Below are positions 14,953 to 21,479 of a stretch of 21,479 nucleotides of DNA, piece after piece; positions within the stretch are counted from its first letter, which is position 1; each line of letters begins with the position of its first letter. The translations under genes were made by a program, and so were the position numbers. This stretch comes from an uncultured Opitutales bacterium (GTDB taxonomy: Bacteria > Verrucomicrobiota > Verrucomicrobiia > Opitutales > Intestinicryptomonadaceae): positions 1-21,479 of the forward strand of contig URJJ01000040.1 in NCBI GenBank assembly GCA_900548185.1. Direction: 5' to 3'. A model generated the notes under the pieces. The model was not told the origin of the DNA, searched no databases, and worked only from the letters and a program-made list of their open reading frames with translations.

Positions 14953-16260
14953 ATGAAGATAGTCATAATAGGAACCGGGTATGTGGGCCTCGTCACGGGG
15001 GCGTGCTTTGCCGAAATGGGGCTGCGCGTTGTTTGCGTGGACGTCGACGGGGAAAAAATCGCCCGGCTCTCGCGGGGCGATATACCGATTTACGAGCCCA
15101 ACCTCGACTCCCTGGTCGCGCAGAACGCGTCGGCGGGAAGGCTGTCGTTTTCAACCGACTTGGCCGAAGCCATGGACGGCGCGGACGTCGCGTTTCTGGC
15201 GGTGGGCACACCTCCGGGCGAGGACGGCGCGGCTGATTTGGGCTACGTTTTGGCCGCCGCGCGCCAGATAGGCTCGTGCATGAAAAAGTACGCGCTCGTC
15301 GTCACCAAAAGCACTGTTCCCGTCGGAACTTCGGAGCGTGTGCGCGAGGCGGTGCGGGGCGGGCTGGCCTCCAGGGGCCTGGACATACCCTTCGACGTCG
15401 CATCCAATCCGGAGTTCCTCAAGGAGGGCAGCGCAATCGACGACTTCATGCGGCCGGACCGCGTGGTGGTGGGGGTTGACAGCCCGCGGGCAAAGGAGAT
15501 AATGGCCTCGCTGTACCGCCCGATGCTCCTGAACAATTTCCGCGTCATCTTCATGGACATAGCGTCCGCCGAAATGACCAAGTACGCTTCAAACGCGATG
15601 CTTGCCACGCGCATATCCTTCATGAACGACATCGCAAACCTCTGCGAGCTCGTCGGCGCGGACGTTGACATGGTGAGAAGCGGCATGGGGTCCGACTCCC
15701 GCATAGGCTCGAAATTCCTCTACGCGGGCTGCGGGTACGGCGGGTCGTGCTTCCCCAAAGACGTCAAGGCCCTCGTGCGCACGGCCAGGGAGAAGGGATA
15801 TCCGATGCGCGTACTGGAGAGCGTCGAGGCCGTGAATGCGGCGCAGAAGGGGCTGCTTTTTAAGAAGTTTGAAAGGCACTTCGGGGGCGACGTCAGGGGC
15901 AGGCGCGTCGCCGTGTGGGGGCTCGCGTTCAAGCCCGGCACCGACGACATGCGCGAGGCGCCGTCGCTCGAGCTAATCTCCGCCCTGCTGGAGGCGGGCT
16001 GCGAGGTTTCGGTGTACGACCCGGTGGCTATGGACGAGTGCAGGAGGCGCATCGGGGATTCCGTCCGCTATGCCGGAGACGCCTATGACTGCGCCGCCGG
16101 GGCCTGCGCCATATTCCACGTCACGGAGTGGAAGGAGTTCCGCATGCCCGACTGGGGCAGGATACGCTCGTCCATGTCCCCCGACCCCGTCATCATCGAC
16201 GGGCGCAATGTTCTTTCCCTCTCCGGGATACCCGGCTTCAAGTACATACGTTTCGGCTGA
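14953..16260 (+). CDS. ugd: UDP-glucose 6-dehydrogenase
   Basis: A 435-residue enzyme that oxidises UDP-glucose to UDP-glucuronate with two NAD+, feeding glucuronate-containing surface sugars. The N-terminal Rossmann domain shows GTGYVG (7-12) and Asp30. NPEFLKEGSA (152-161) carries the conserved Glu, KYASNA (210-215) the conserved Lys and Asn, and the catalytic Cys266 lies in GYGGSCFPKD. VWGLAFKPGTDDMREAPSLE marks the C-terminal UDP-binding domain. All catalytic residues are intact. GDP-mannose dehydrogenase is a related alternative, but the overall wording fits UDP-glucose dehydrogenases of the TuaD/Ugd type. The ATG at 14953 has no clear Shine-Dalgarno. It is followed 2 bp later by a glycosyltransferase, so the two are an operon. 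It is the sugar-nucleotide enzyme of this locus. Confidence 0.94.
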   Translation: MKIVIIGTGYVGLVTGACFAEMGLRVVCVDVDGEKIARLSRGDIPIYEPNLDSLVAQNASAGRLSFSTDLAEAMDGADVAFLAVGTPPGEDGAADLGYVLAAARQIGSCMKKYALVVTKSTVPVGTSERVREAVRGGLASRGLDIPFDVASNPEFLKEGSAIDDFMRPDRVVVGVDSPRAKEIMASLYRPMLLNNFRVIFMDIASAEMTKYASNAMLATRISFMNDIANLCELVGADVDMVRSGMGSDSRIGSKFLYAGCGYGGSCFPKDVKALVRTAREKGYPMRVLESVEAVNAAQKGLLFKKFERHFGGDVRGRRVAVWGLAFKPGTDDMREAPSLELISALLEAGCEVSVYDPVAMDECRRRIGDSVRYAGDAYDCAAGACAIFHVTEWKEFRMPDWGRIRSSMSPDPVIIDGRNVLSLSGIPGFKYIRFG

Positions 16261-16262
16261 AG

Positions 16263-17387
16263 ATGCGCATTTGCTGCATATTTAACTCCGCCCCGCACTA
16301 CCGGCGCGAGATATACCGGAAAATGGAGGGGGCCTTCGACTGCTCTTTCGTCTTTGGCGACAGCCCCGTGGGCAGCCCCGACATCGGAGTCATCCCCCCC
16401 TCGGAATTCAGGCGGGCGCGGGTTGTGGAAAACTCGGTAGTTTTGCGCCGCCCGTTTTACTGGCAGCGCGGCGTCCTGCGGGAGCTGCGCGGGGATTTCG
16501 ACGCGTTCATTCTGACCGGCGAGCCGTTCTGCCTCAGCTCTTGGGCGTTTCTTCTGCTGGCGCGGGCGCGCGGCAAAAAGACGATGCTTTGGACACACGG
16601 GTGGTACGGCAGGGAGGGGCTTGCCAAGCGCATCCTGAAGAGGGCCTTCTTCGGGCTTGCCTCCGGAATTCTCCTCTACGGAAACTACGCCAAAGCTCTG
16701 ATGGAAAAGGAGGGCTTTAATCCGGACAGGATGTTTGTCCTGCACAACTCGCTCGCCTATGAAAGGCAGCTCGCACTCCGCGGCGCCCTGGCCCCGGATT
16801 CCGTGTACCGCGACAGGTTCGGAAATTCCGGCAGGACGCTGGTATTTGTCGGCCGCCTTACGCCTGCAAAGAGGCTGGACCTCCTCCTCCGGGCGGCTGC
16901 CGCCCTGCGTTCGCGGGGGCTTGACTTCAACGTCGCAATCGTGGGCGACGGCTCGGAGCGCGCCTCCCTGGAAAGCCTGGCGCAGTCCCTCGGCCTCGGC
17001 GGCAGCGTGTGGTTCAGGGGCGCGTGCTTTGACGAGGCCGAAAACGCGAGGCTCATTTTCAACGCCGACATGTGCGTGTCGCCGGGCAATGTGGGGCTGA
17101 CTGCGGTGCACTCGCTCATGTTCGGATGCCCCGTCGCGACCCACGACGACTTCCCCAACCAGATGCCGGAATTCGAGGCTGTCGTGCCCGGAAAAACGGG
17201 CGTTTTCTTCCGCAGGGGGGACGCGGAAAGCATAGCCGACGCCGTCCAGAAATGGTTTGAAACCTGCGATGCGAGGGACGAGGTGAGGCGCGCCTGCTAT
17301 GCGGAGGTCGATTCTTCGTGGAATCCGGACTTCCAGATTTCGGTGATAAAAACGGCCGTTGCGCGGCTGGCGGAGGCGCATGAGTGA
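16263..17387 (+). CDS. Glycosyltransferase family 4 (first)
   Basis: A 374-residue GT-B fold glycosyltransferase, probably cytoplasmic or membrane-associated, transferring a sugar from a nucleotide donor to the growing lipid-linked chain. The N-terminal acceptor domain includes LTGEPFCLSSWAF and TMLWTHGWYGREG. The donor domain has TLVFVGRLTPAKRLDLLL (192-209), NVAIVGDGSERASLE (223-237), MCVSPGNVGLTAVHSLMFGC (270-289) and MPEFEAVVPGKTG (301-313), matching the GT4 donor site. The ATG at 16263 comes 2 bp after the ugd stop; an open frame runs back to 16128 but would lie inside ugd and adds a non-protein-like N-terminus. No Shine-Dalgarno, so translation may depend on coupling to ugd. The sugar transferred cannot be read from sequence, though the pairing with ugd makes glucuronate a fair guess. 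Confidence 0.9.
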   Translation: MRICCIFNSAPHYRREIYRKMEGAFDCSFVFGDSPVGSPDIGVIPPSEFRRARVVENSVVLRRPFYWQRGVLRELRGDFDAFILTGEPFCLSSWAFLLLARARGKKTMLWTHGWYGREGLAKRILKRAFFGLASGILLYGNYAKALMEKEGFNPDRMFVLHNSLAYERQLALRGALAPDSVYRDRFGNSGRTLVFVGRLTPAKRLDLLLRAAAALRSRGLDFNVAIVGDGSERASLESLAQSLGLGGSVWFRGACFDEAENARLIFNADMCVSPGNVGLTAVHSLMFGCPVATHDDFPNQMPEFEAVVPGKTGVFFRRGDAESIADAVQKWFETCDARDEVRRACYAEVDSSWNPDFQISVIKTAVARLAEAHE

Positions 17388-17505
17388 GCCTCTTTTGCAA
17401 AATTTCCTTGGGTGTGCGCCCGAAAACTGAAATTCTCATGCCTGTAAACCCTCCGGCTCGCCTCTTAGGCTTCCGGGGGCAAACCCTAACTTCCATATAG
17501 CAAAA

Positions 17506-17864
17506 ATGCCTTTAGAAAGTTCCGCCCGCGATATGCTGGGCAATCCCTTCGTTTCGGTCGTAGTGCCGGTGTACAAGTCCGAGAAATGCCTTGGAAGGTG
17601 CGTTGAAAGCGTGCCGGGGCAGACCGAGCTCATACTTGTTGACGACGGCTCGCCCGACGGGAGCGGGAAAATATGCATGGAGTATGCGGCGCGAGATTCC
17701 CGCGTGCGCGTTTTGCGCAGGGAAAACGGAGGGGCTCTGCCGCCGCGCGCGGCGGACTTTGCCTTGAGGGCCGCCTTCGGGCTGCGCGGGCTTTTCCGCC
17801 GGGGGAGGGCTGCCGGCAGCGCGGGCTGAAAATGCTCGACACCCTTCTCGGGGCTATGCTATGA
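17506..17864 (+). pseudogene. Broken glycosyltransferase family 2 gene
   Basis: The first 75 codons are an excellent GT2 N-terminus: FVSVVVPVYKSEKCLGRCVE, then LILVDDGSPDGSGKICMEYA, then RDSRVRVLRRENGG. Even here about five residues expected between VPGQT and ELILVDD are missing. After ENGG (about 17733) the frame becomes Pro/Arg-rich and ends at 17829. The GT2 pattern expected next (roughly SAARNAGL) appears one frame over, as GSAAARGGLCLEG, implying a one-base indel in the GGGG run at 17731-17734. That second frame ends at 17864 in a TGA overlapping the tupA-like ATG as ATGA. An intact GT2 needs about 250 or more residues; only about 119 codons exist, so most of the domain is deleted. The original start looks to be the ATG at 17506 after an A-run. 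Confidence 0.75.
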
Positions 17865-18721
17865 ATGCCATAATGAATATCTTTTTGCGCGCAAAGCAGC
17901 TTGCCTGCCGCCTGATATGGAACGCAAGTCCGAAGCTTTACATGGGCCTCGTGTATTTCAAGCATCGCGGCCGCCTCCCCAATTTCAAGGCGCCGAGGGA
18001 CCTTTCCGAAATAGTACTCTCCCAGATTCTAAGCGGGGAGATAAAAAAGTACGCCCCGTATGCCGACAAGCTCGAAGTCCGGAATTTCATAGCTTCGCTG
18101 GGCTTTGAAAAATACCTTCCGAAGCTCTACGGCGTTTGGGATTCGCCGGATCTCGTCGATTTCTCCTCCCTCCCGCAGTCGTTTGCCCTGAAGACAAACC
18201 ACGCCGGGGGATACCACTGCATATGCCCGGACAAGTCGTCCCTCGACGAGGCCGCGGCGCGCGCGACAATATCGGAGGCATTCCGCTTCCGCATGGGCCC
18301 GATGGAGCCGCACTACGGGCTGATAAGGCCGAAGTGCTATGCGGAAGAGTATATAAACGACGGGATGGGGCGGCTTCCGGTTGACTACAAGTTCATGTGC
18401 TGCGACGGCAAGATCAAGTGCGTGCTCTGCTGCGTTGACCGCGACTCGTGCCTGGCGTTCATAACCTACGACCTGGACTGGAACAGGCTCGAATGGGTGC
18501 GCGCCTACGAGCGCTCCCCCAAATCGCTCCCCAAGCCCGAGAACCTGGGGGAGATGGCGCGAATCGCAGGCGAAATCGCCTCTCATTTTGAGCAGGTCCG
18601 CGTGGACTTCTATTCGCTGCCCGGGGGCAGGATACTGATTGGCGAGCTCACATTCACGCCCGAGGGCGGATTCATGCGCTATTTCACAAACGACGCCCTG
18701 CTTAAGATGGGCCGCGGGTAG
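17861..18721 (+). CDS. TupA-like ATP-grasp protein
   Basis: A 286-residue protein of the TupA-like ATP-grasp family. TupA is known from alkaliphilic Bacillus, where it is needed for teichuronopeptide, a polymer of polyglucuronate and polyglutamate. Visible are Lys111 in FALKTNHAGGYH (108-119), AEEYIND (161-167) for the ATP-adenine hinge, VDYKFMCCDGKIK (174-186), FITYDLDWN (200-208), VRVDFYSLPGGRILIGELTF (246-265) and TPEGGF, with Glu262 as likely metal ligand. The usual Gly-Ser-Gly loop reads AGGYHC here. ATG at 17861 overlaps the end of the broken GT2 gene in ATGA; a second ATG four codons on is possible. With ugd upstream it may attach an amino acid or amine to a uronic acid. That role is inferred. 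Confidence 0.87.
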   Translation: MNAIMNIFLRAKQLACRLIWNASPKLYMGLVYFKHRGRLPNFKAPRDLSEIVLSQILSGEIKKYAPYADKLEVRNFIASLGFEKYLPKLYGVWDSPDLVDFSSLPQSFALKTNHAGGYHCICPDKSSLDEAAARATISEAFRFRMGPMEPHYGLIRPKCYAEEYINDGMGRLPVDYKFMCCDGKIKCVLCCVDRDSCLAFITYDLDWNRLEWVRAYERSPKSLPKPENLGEMARIAGEIASHFEQVRVDFYSLPGGRILIGELTFTPEGGFMRYFTNDALLKMGRG

Positions 18722-18773
18722 CGCGTTTTGCGTCCCGTCTGCCCCTCGCCACGCGGGCTTTTCCGGGCGGGAT

Positions 18774-18797
18774 TCCCCCTGCGGCCGCAGCCGGGGA
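18774..18797. repeat. GC-rich palindrome between convergent genes
   Basis: A perfect twelve-base palindrome CTGCGGCCGCAG (18779-18790) is flanked by TCCCC and GGGGA, the latter offset by two C. The whole can fold as a stable hairpin in RNA from either strand in the 127 bp gap between two convergent genes. No T-run follows in either direction, so it is not a standard intrinsic terminator. Confidence 0.4.
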
Positions 18798-18848
18798 GGG
18801 CGTCTCTGGGTAAGGCGGCCCTTTGCTTTCCGGGCGCAGCCGGGGCGT

Positions 18849-20069
18849 TTACATCCCGGCCACTTCGCCGTAGAGGCGCAGGTATTTTTCGGCGCAGAGC
18901 CTTTCTGAAAAGTTTTCCGCAGCCGCCTTCAGGCATGCGTTGCGGAACGCCCCCCTGCCCAAGGCCAGAATCAGCGATATTTTTTCGCAAAGCCCTGCAA
19001 TGTCTCCGCATTTTACCGAAAATCCGCATCCGGGCAGCACCGATTCGGGGCTTCCGCCTGTCTCGTAGGTCACTGCCGGGGTTCCGCAGGATATGGCTTC
19101 GAGGTTCGTTGTCGGGTAGTTGTCGGCGTGGGTCGGGTTCACGAATGCGGCCGCCGCGGAATAGAGGGCGGCCAGCTCCTCGCGGCTCTCCGTGTGCGAA
19201 ACTACCTCGATGTTTCCGGGAAGCCCCCGCGCCTGCCTGTCGGACAGCCCGACAAGCACGATTCTAAGCCCCGGATTCCGCTCCGCAATCTCGGCAAAGT
19301 CAAACAGCCCCTTCGCGCGCGTCCAGACGTTTGCGACCCCGATTACAAACGGCCCCTTCTCGGCGATTTTTGCGGCTGCCGAACCCGGGGCGGGCGGGCG
19401 TTCGGAAAAAATCCCGGTGTTTATGCCGTTTCTTATGAGGGTCTGCCCGATTCCTCCGAGGCGCGAACCCGCAAGCAGGTCGGAGAGCCATTGGGAGACA
19501 GGGACGAAGCGGAAGCGTTCAAGGGAGGAAAAAAGCCTGATTTTTTCCGCATGGTTTTCGCGCGAGCGGTCCAGCAGCATGGAGGCAGGATATGCCCTTT
19601 TGAGCGGGCATTCGCCGCATTCGCGCATCCATTTCTCGCACCGGGCCGAGTCAAAATAGGCGCAGTGGCCTGTGAATGCCCAGCAGTCGTGGAGCGTCAT
19701 TACAGCGGGGATTCCCTTTTTTGCGAGGTGGCCGAGAAGTTCGGAAATGTTAAGGTAGTAGCCGTGGAGGTTGTGCAGGTGGACTATGTCGGGGCGTATT
19801 TCGTCGATGCGGGAGACGAGCGCGCGCGTGTCTTTTGTGGCGCAGAATCCGTCGTTATCGAATATGCGGCAGGACAGCGCGTTGCGGTATAGCGAGGCCT
19901 TTGCGCCGACCTTTACCGGAGTGAGGCGCGAGCCGTTGGGGGAGCCGCGCCCGTATGCGGCAAATGCCTCCCAGCCGGCATCCTGCGCCGCCCGCCCGAG
20001 AAACTCCACAATCCTGCCGGTGGAGGCGGTATTTAAGACGGTGTTTACAAAAAGTATTTTTTTTGCCAT
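18849..20069 (-). CDS. Glycosyltransferase family 4 (second, Cys-cluster type)
   Basis: A 406-residue GT-B glycosyltransferase. The N-terminus reads KKILFVNTVLNTASTGRIVE with a Gly-rich loop, then AAYGRG, and PDIVHLHNLHGYYLN (93-107). A cysteine cluster follows: HDCWAFTGHC (127-136), then Cys144, Cys151 and Cys154, within a segment I recognise from exopolysaccharide GT4 enzymes. The donor domain has VANVWTRAKGLFDF (245-258), NPTHADNYPTTNLEAISCGT (311-330) with the conserved Glu324, and PAVTYETGGSPE. I chose the ATG at 20069 because it begins the first beta strand; the open frame continues to 20123 without protein-like sequence. No Shine-Dalgarno. It lies 78 bp after ogt on the same strand and converges on the TupA-like gene, closing the polysaccharide locus. 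Confidence 0.9.
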   Translation of the reverse strand: MAKKILFVNTVLNTASTGRIVEFLGRAAQDAGWEAFAAYGRGSPNGSRLTPVKVGAKASLYRNALSCRIFDNDGFCATKDTRALVSRIDEIRPDIVHLHNLHGYYLNISELLGHLAKKGIPAVMTLHDCWAFTGHCAYFDSARCEKWMRECGECPLKRAYPASMLLDRSRENHAEKIRLFSSLERFRFVPVSQWLSDLLAGSRLGGIGQTLIRNGINTGIFSERPPAPGSAAAKIAEKGPFVIGVANVWTRAKGLFDFAEIAERNPGLRIVLVGLSDRQARGLPGNIEVVSHTESREELAALYSAAAAFVNPTHADNYPTTNLEAISCGTPAVTYETGGSPESVLPGCGFSVKCGDIAGLCEKISLILALGRGAFRNACLKAAAENFSERLCAEKYLRLYGEVAGM

Positions 20070-20147
20070 ATGCGGTTGTTTCTTCGGCAAGAATGGAATT
20101 TGCGCCCCGGCGCCGCAAGGCAAAAATGGCGCGGCAAAGGGGGCCTG

Positions 20148-20645
20148 TCATGCGCGTCCGGCGGCCCCGGACTCAAGGTCGAGCAGGAACTTTTTTATTT
20201 CCGTTCCCCCTCCGTATCCCGAGAGCCTGCCGTCGGAGCCAATTATCCTGTGGCAGGGGATGAATATGGGGAGGGGGTTGCGGTTGTTGGCGAGGCCCAC
20301 GGCGCGGACGGCGCGCGAGTTTCCGCAGGCGATTGCCACGTCCTTGTACGATGCCGTGCGCCCGTATGGGACTTTGCGAAGCTCGTTCCACACCCTCAGC
20401 ATAAACGGCGTGCCCTCCGGGCCCAGCGGCACGGAAAACTCCCTGAGCGAGCCCGCAAAATAGGCGTCCAGCTCGCGCGAGGCGAGGGAGATTATCCCGT
20501 CCGGGGCCTCGCGCGCGGCGGCCGCCTCGGTTTCCGTTATGAAGCCGGACGCGGTCAGGGACTCCCCGTCGCTTTCAAGGAGCATGAACCCGCACGGGAT
20601 TTTCTTTGCGCTCGAGTAGATTTTTGAAATGTCTGGCCTGCCCAT
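20148..20645 (-). CDS. ogt: Methylated-DNA-protein cysteine methyltransferase
   Basis: A 165-residue O6-alkylguanine-DNA alkyltransferase, a suicide DNA repair protein. The active-site Cys131 lies in FIPCHRIIGSDGRLSGYGGG (128-147). Upstream are FMLRVWNELRKVPYGRTASY (81-100), the recognition helix with RAVRAVGLANNRNP (111-124) carrying the Arg114 finger, and C-terminal IKKFLLDLE. The N-terminal domain (1-75) is short and divergent, as usual for Ogt. A Met replaces the usual Gln at position 82 before the VW motif. Length fits Ogt rather than Ada. ATG at 20645 follows an A-run without Shine-Dalgarno. It may share a transcript with the downstream glycosyltransferase but has no functional link to it. 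Confidence 0.93.
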   Translation of the reverse strand: MGRPDISKIYSSAKKIPCGFMLLESDGESLTASGFITETEAAAAREAPDGIISLASRELDAYFAGSLREFSVPLGPEGTPFMLRVWNELRKVPYGRTASYKDVAIACGNSRAVRAVGLANNRNPLPIFIPCHRIIGSDGRLSGYGGGTEIKKFLLDLESGAAGRA

Positions 20646-20924
20646 TTTTTAGACGATGTTCCAAATGCCTGAATTCTTTCATTATGCCTTGCGGGGGCGG
20701 CCGTTATCAATGTTTTTTTTGCCCGCCCGAAGATTTGGGCGGGGCGCGTTTTGAAATGGGGTCCCGCCGCGGGATATAAAACCGCGCCCCCCCGCGCGCG
20801 CCCGCCCCGTTTGGAGGCGGCGGAGGGTCCGTCCGGGAAACATTCGCCGCACGTCAGTTTTTGCTTGCGCAAGCCCCCGTCAAAGTCCTTTATAAACCGC
20901 TTTTTATAAAAGGGTTTTTTCGGC
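20646..20924. other. Divergent intergenic region with palindromes
   Basis: About 280 bp between divergent ogt and the transporter gene, with no gene seen. It contains a seven-pair inverted repeat CCCGCCC/GGGCGGG (20722-20728, 20737-20743) preceded by eight T, and a perfect twelve-base palindrome GCTTGCGCAAGC (20863-20874). Just after the latter are two TTTATAAA boxes (about 20889-20896 and 20904-20911), likely part of the transporter promoter. The palindrome could be an operator; no known regulator site was recognised. Confidence 0.45.
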
Positions 20925-21479
20925 ATGAATTGGTTAGAGAATCTGTTTTTCGGTTCCGGCATACCGCACAATGTTGCGGTCTTTGCGCTGGTCATATTTG
21001 TAGGGGTTGCCCTCGGCAGGCTGAAGATAGGCGGCATATCGCTGGGGGTTACGATAGTCCTGTTTGTGGGCATAGTGGCGAGCCATTTCGGAATGCGCGT
21101 CGAGGACGGCGTGCTGCATTTTATGAAGGAGTTCGGCCTCATACTGTTCGTGTTTGCGATAGGCCTTCAGGTCGGCCCCGGGTTCTTCTCGTCTTTCAAG
21201 AAGGGGGGGCTAAAGATGAACATGCTCTCCGTAATGCTCGTAATGACGGGCGTTGCCGTGTGCTGCGCGCTGCATTTCATAACGGGCATACCGATGCCGA
21301 CGATGGTAGGCGTCCTTTCGGGGGCCGTTACAAACACACCCGGCCTCGGCGCGGCCTCGCAGGCTTACGTTGACATGAAGGGCGTGGCAGACCCCTCGAT
21401 TTCACTGGGCTACGCCGTGGCCTATCCGCTGGGCGTCCTGGGCACCATAGGCACCATGATTGCCATAAGGTACATATAC
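20925..21479 (+). CDS. AspT/YidE/YbjL-type membrane transporter (C-terminal part cut by window edge)
   Basis: The first 185 residues of a polytopic inner-membrane protein of the aspartate:alanine antiporter family (AspT, YidE/YbjL duplication domain). The frame from ATG 20925 stays open to the window end. The first membrane segments are at about residues 15-32 and 38-54. LILFVFAIGLQVGPGFFSSF (residues about 72-91) and PTMVGVLSGAVTNTPGLGAA (about 125-144) are family hallmarks; the latter lies in the repeated half of the fold. Full proteins are about 550 residues with two central TrkA-C domains, not seen here. Transport substrate is unknown; aspartate/alanine exchange is established only for AspT itself. 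The start follows a T-run and lacks a Shine-Dalgarno. Confidence 0.88.
   Translation, partial: MNWLENLFFGSGIPHNVAVFALVIFVGVALGRLKIGGISLGVTIVLFVGIVASHFGMRVEDGVLHFMKEFGLILFVFAIGLQVGPGFFSSFKKGGLKMNMLSVMLVMTGVAVCCALHFITGIPMPTMVGVLSGAVTNTPGLGAASQAYVDMKGVADPSISLGYAVAYPLGVLGTIGTMIAIRYIY

Noticed and set aside
13455..14996. A 513-codon open frame on the minus strand overlapping the second ligase gene
   Set aside because: It is the alternate frame of a GC-rich gene. The translation is Arg/Gly-rich with no motif, while the other frame has clear membrane segments and Wzy_C motifs.
16083..17381. A 432-codon antisense frame over the first GT4 gene
   Set aside because: Arg/Pro/His-rich translation with no motifs; the sense strand encodes a complete GT4 protein.
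20721..20745. Hairpin near ogt taken as a terminator
   Set aside because: The T-run precedes the stem on the plus strand and would be an A-run after it on the minus strand, so it fits a terminator in neither direction; it also lies upstream of both flanking genes.

Overview
The window is a GC-rich, gene-dense piece of a Gram-negative-type bacterial chromosome, about 21.5 kb. The signs of an outer envelope are a lipoprotein signal, two O-antigen ligase/polymerase-type proteins and a surface-sugar locus. The gene set and a decayed fragment of a secreted-protein type that I associate with Verrucomicrobiota, Lentisphaerota and Planctomycetota suggest a PVC-group bacterium. That placement is inference, not proof. 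Genes opening a transcription unit lack a Shine-Dalgarno sequence, while genes inside operons often have one.

Left part (1-9562), mostly housekeeping. A divergent pair comes first: partial hemW (minus) and a TIG-domain lipoprotein (plus). The lipoprotein is followed by a LOG-family gene and a strong intrinsic terminator. Next is a tight plus-strand operon of rmuC, meaB and a Xer-type tyrosine recombinase, with overlaps or near-overlaps and good ribosome sites. Then comes a roughly 800 bp stretch without an intact gene, holding the decayed C-terminal end of a secreted protein. The minus-strand pair of M42 peptidase and hemD follows, ending in its own terminator, and then an orphan HigA-type antitoxin with a palindrome over its start codon and a terminator behind it.

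Middle and right part (9815-20069), a cell-surface polysaccharide locus in mixed orientation. It holds a sugar-transfer-associated ATP-grasp protein (minus), a first O-antigen ligase/polymerase-like membrane protein (plus), a second such protein coupled to an Ala-rich helical protein (minus), UDP-glucose 6-dehydrogenase plus a GT4 glycosyltransferase (plus), a broken GT2 glycosyltransferase, a TupA-like ATP-grasp protein (plus), and another GT4 glycosyltransferase (minus). Ugd would supply UDP-glucuronate, the glycosyltransferases would build the repeat, and the membrane proteins would polymerise or ligate it. The two ATP-grasp proteins could form amide or peptide links on uronic acids. This last step is the most interesting hypothesis in the window.

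Right end: an O6-alkylguanine-DNA alkyltransferase (minus) and the start of an AspT/YidE-type membrane transporter (plus) that runs off the window. I saw no rRNA, tRNA, CRISPR array, insertion sequence or prophage genes.
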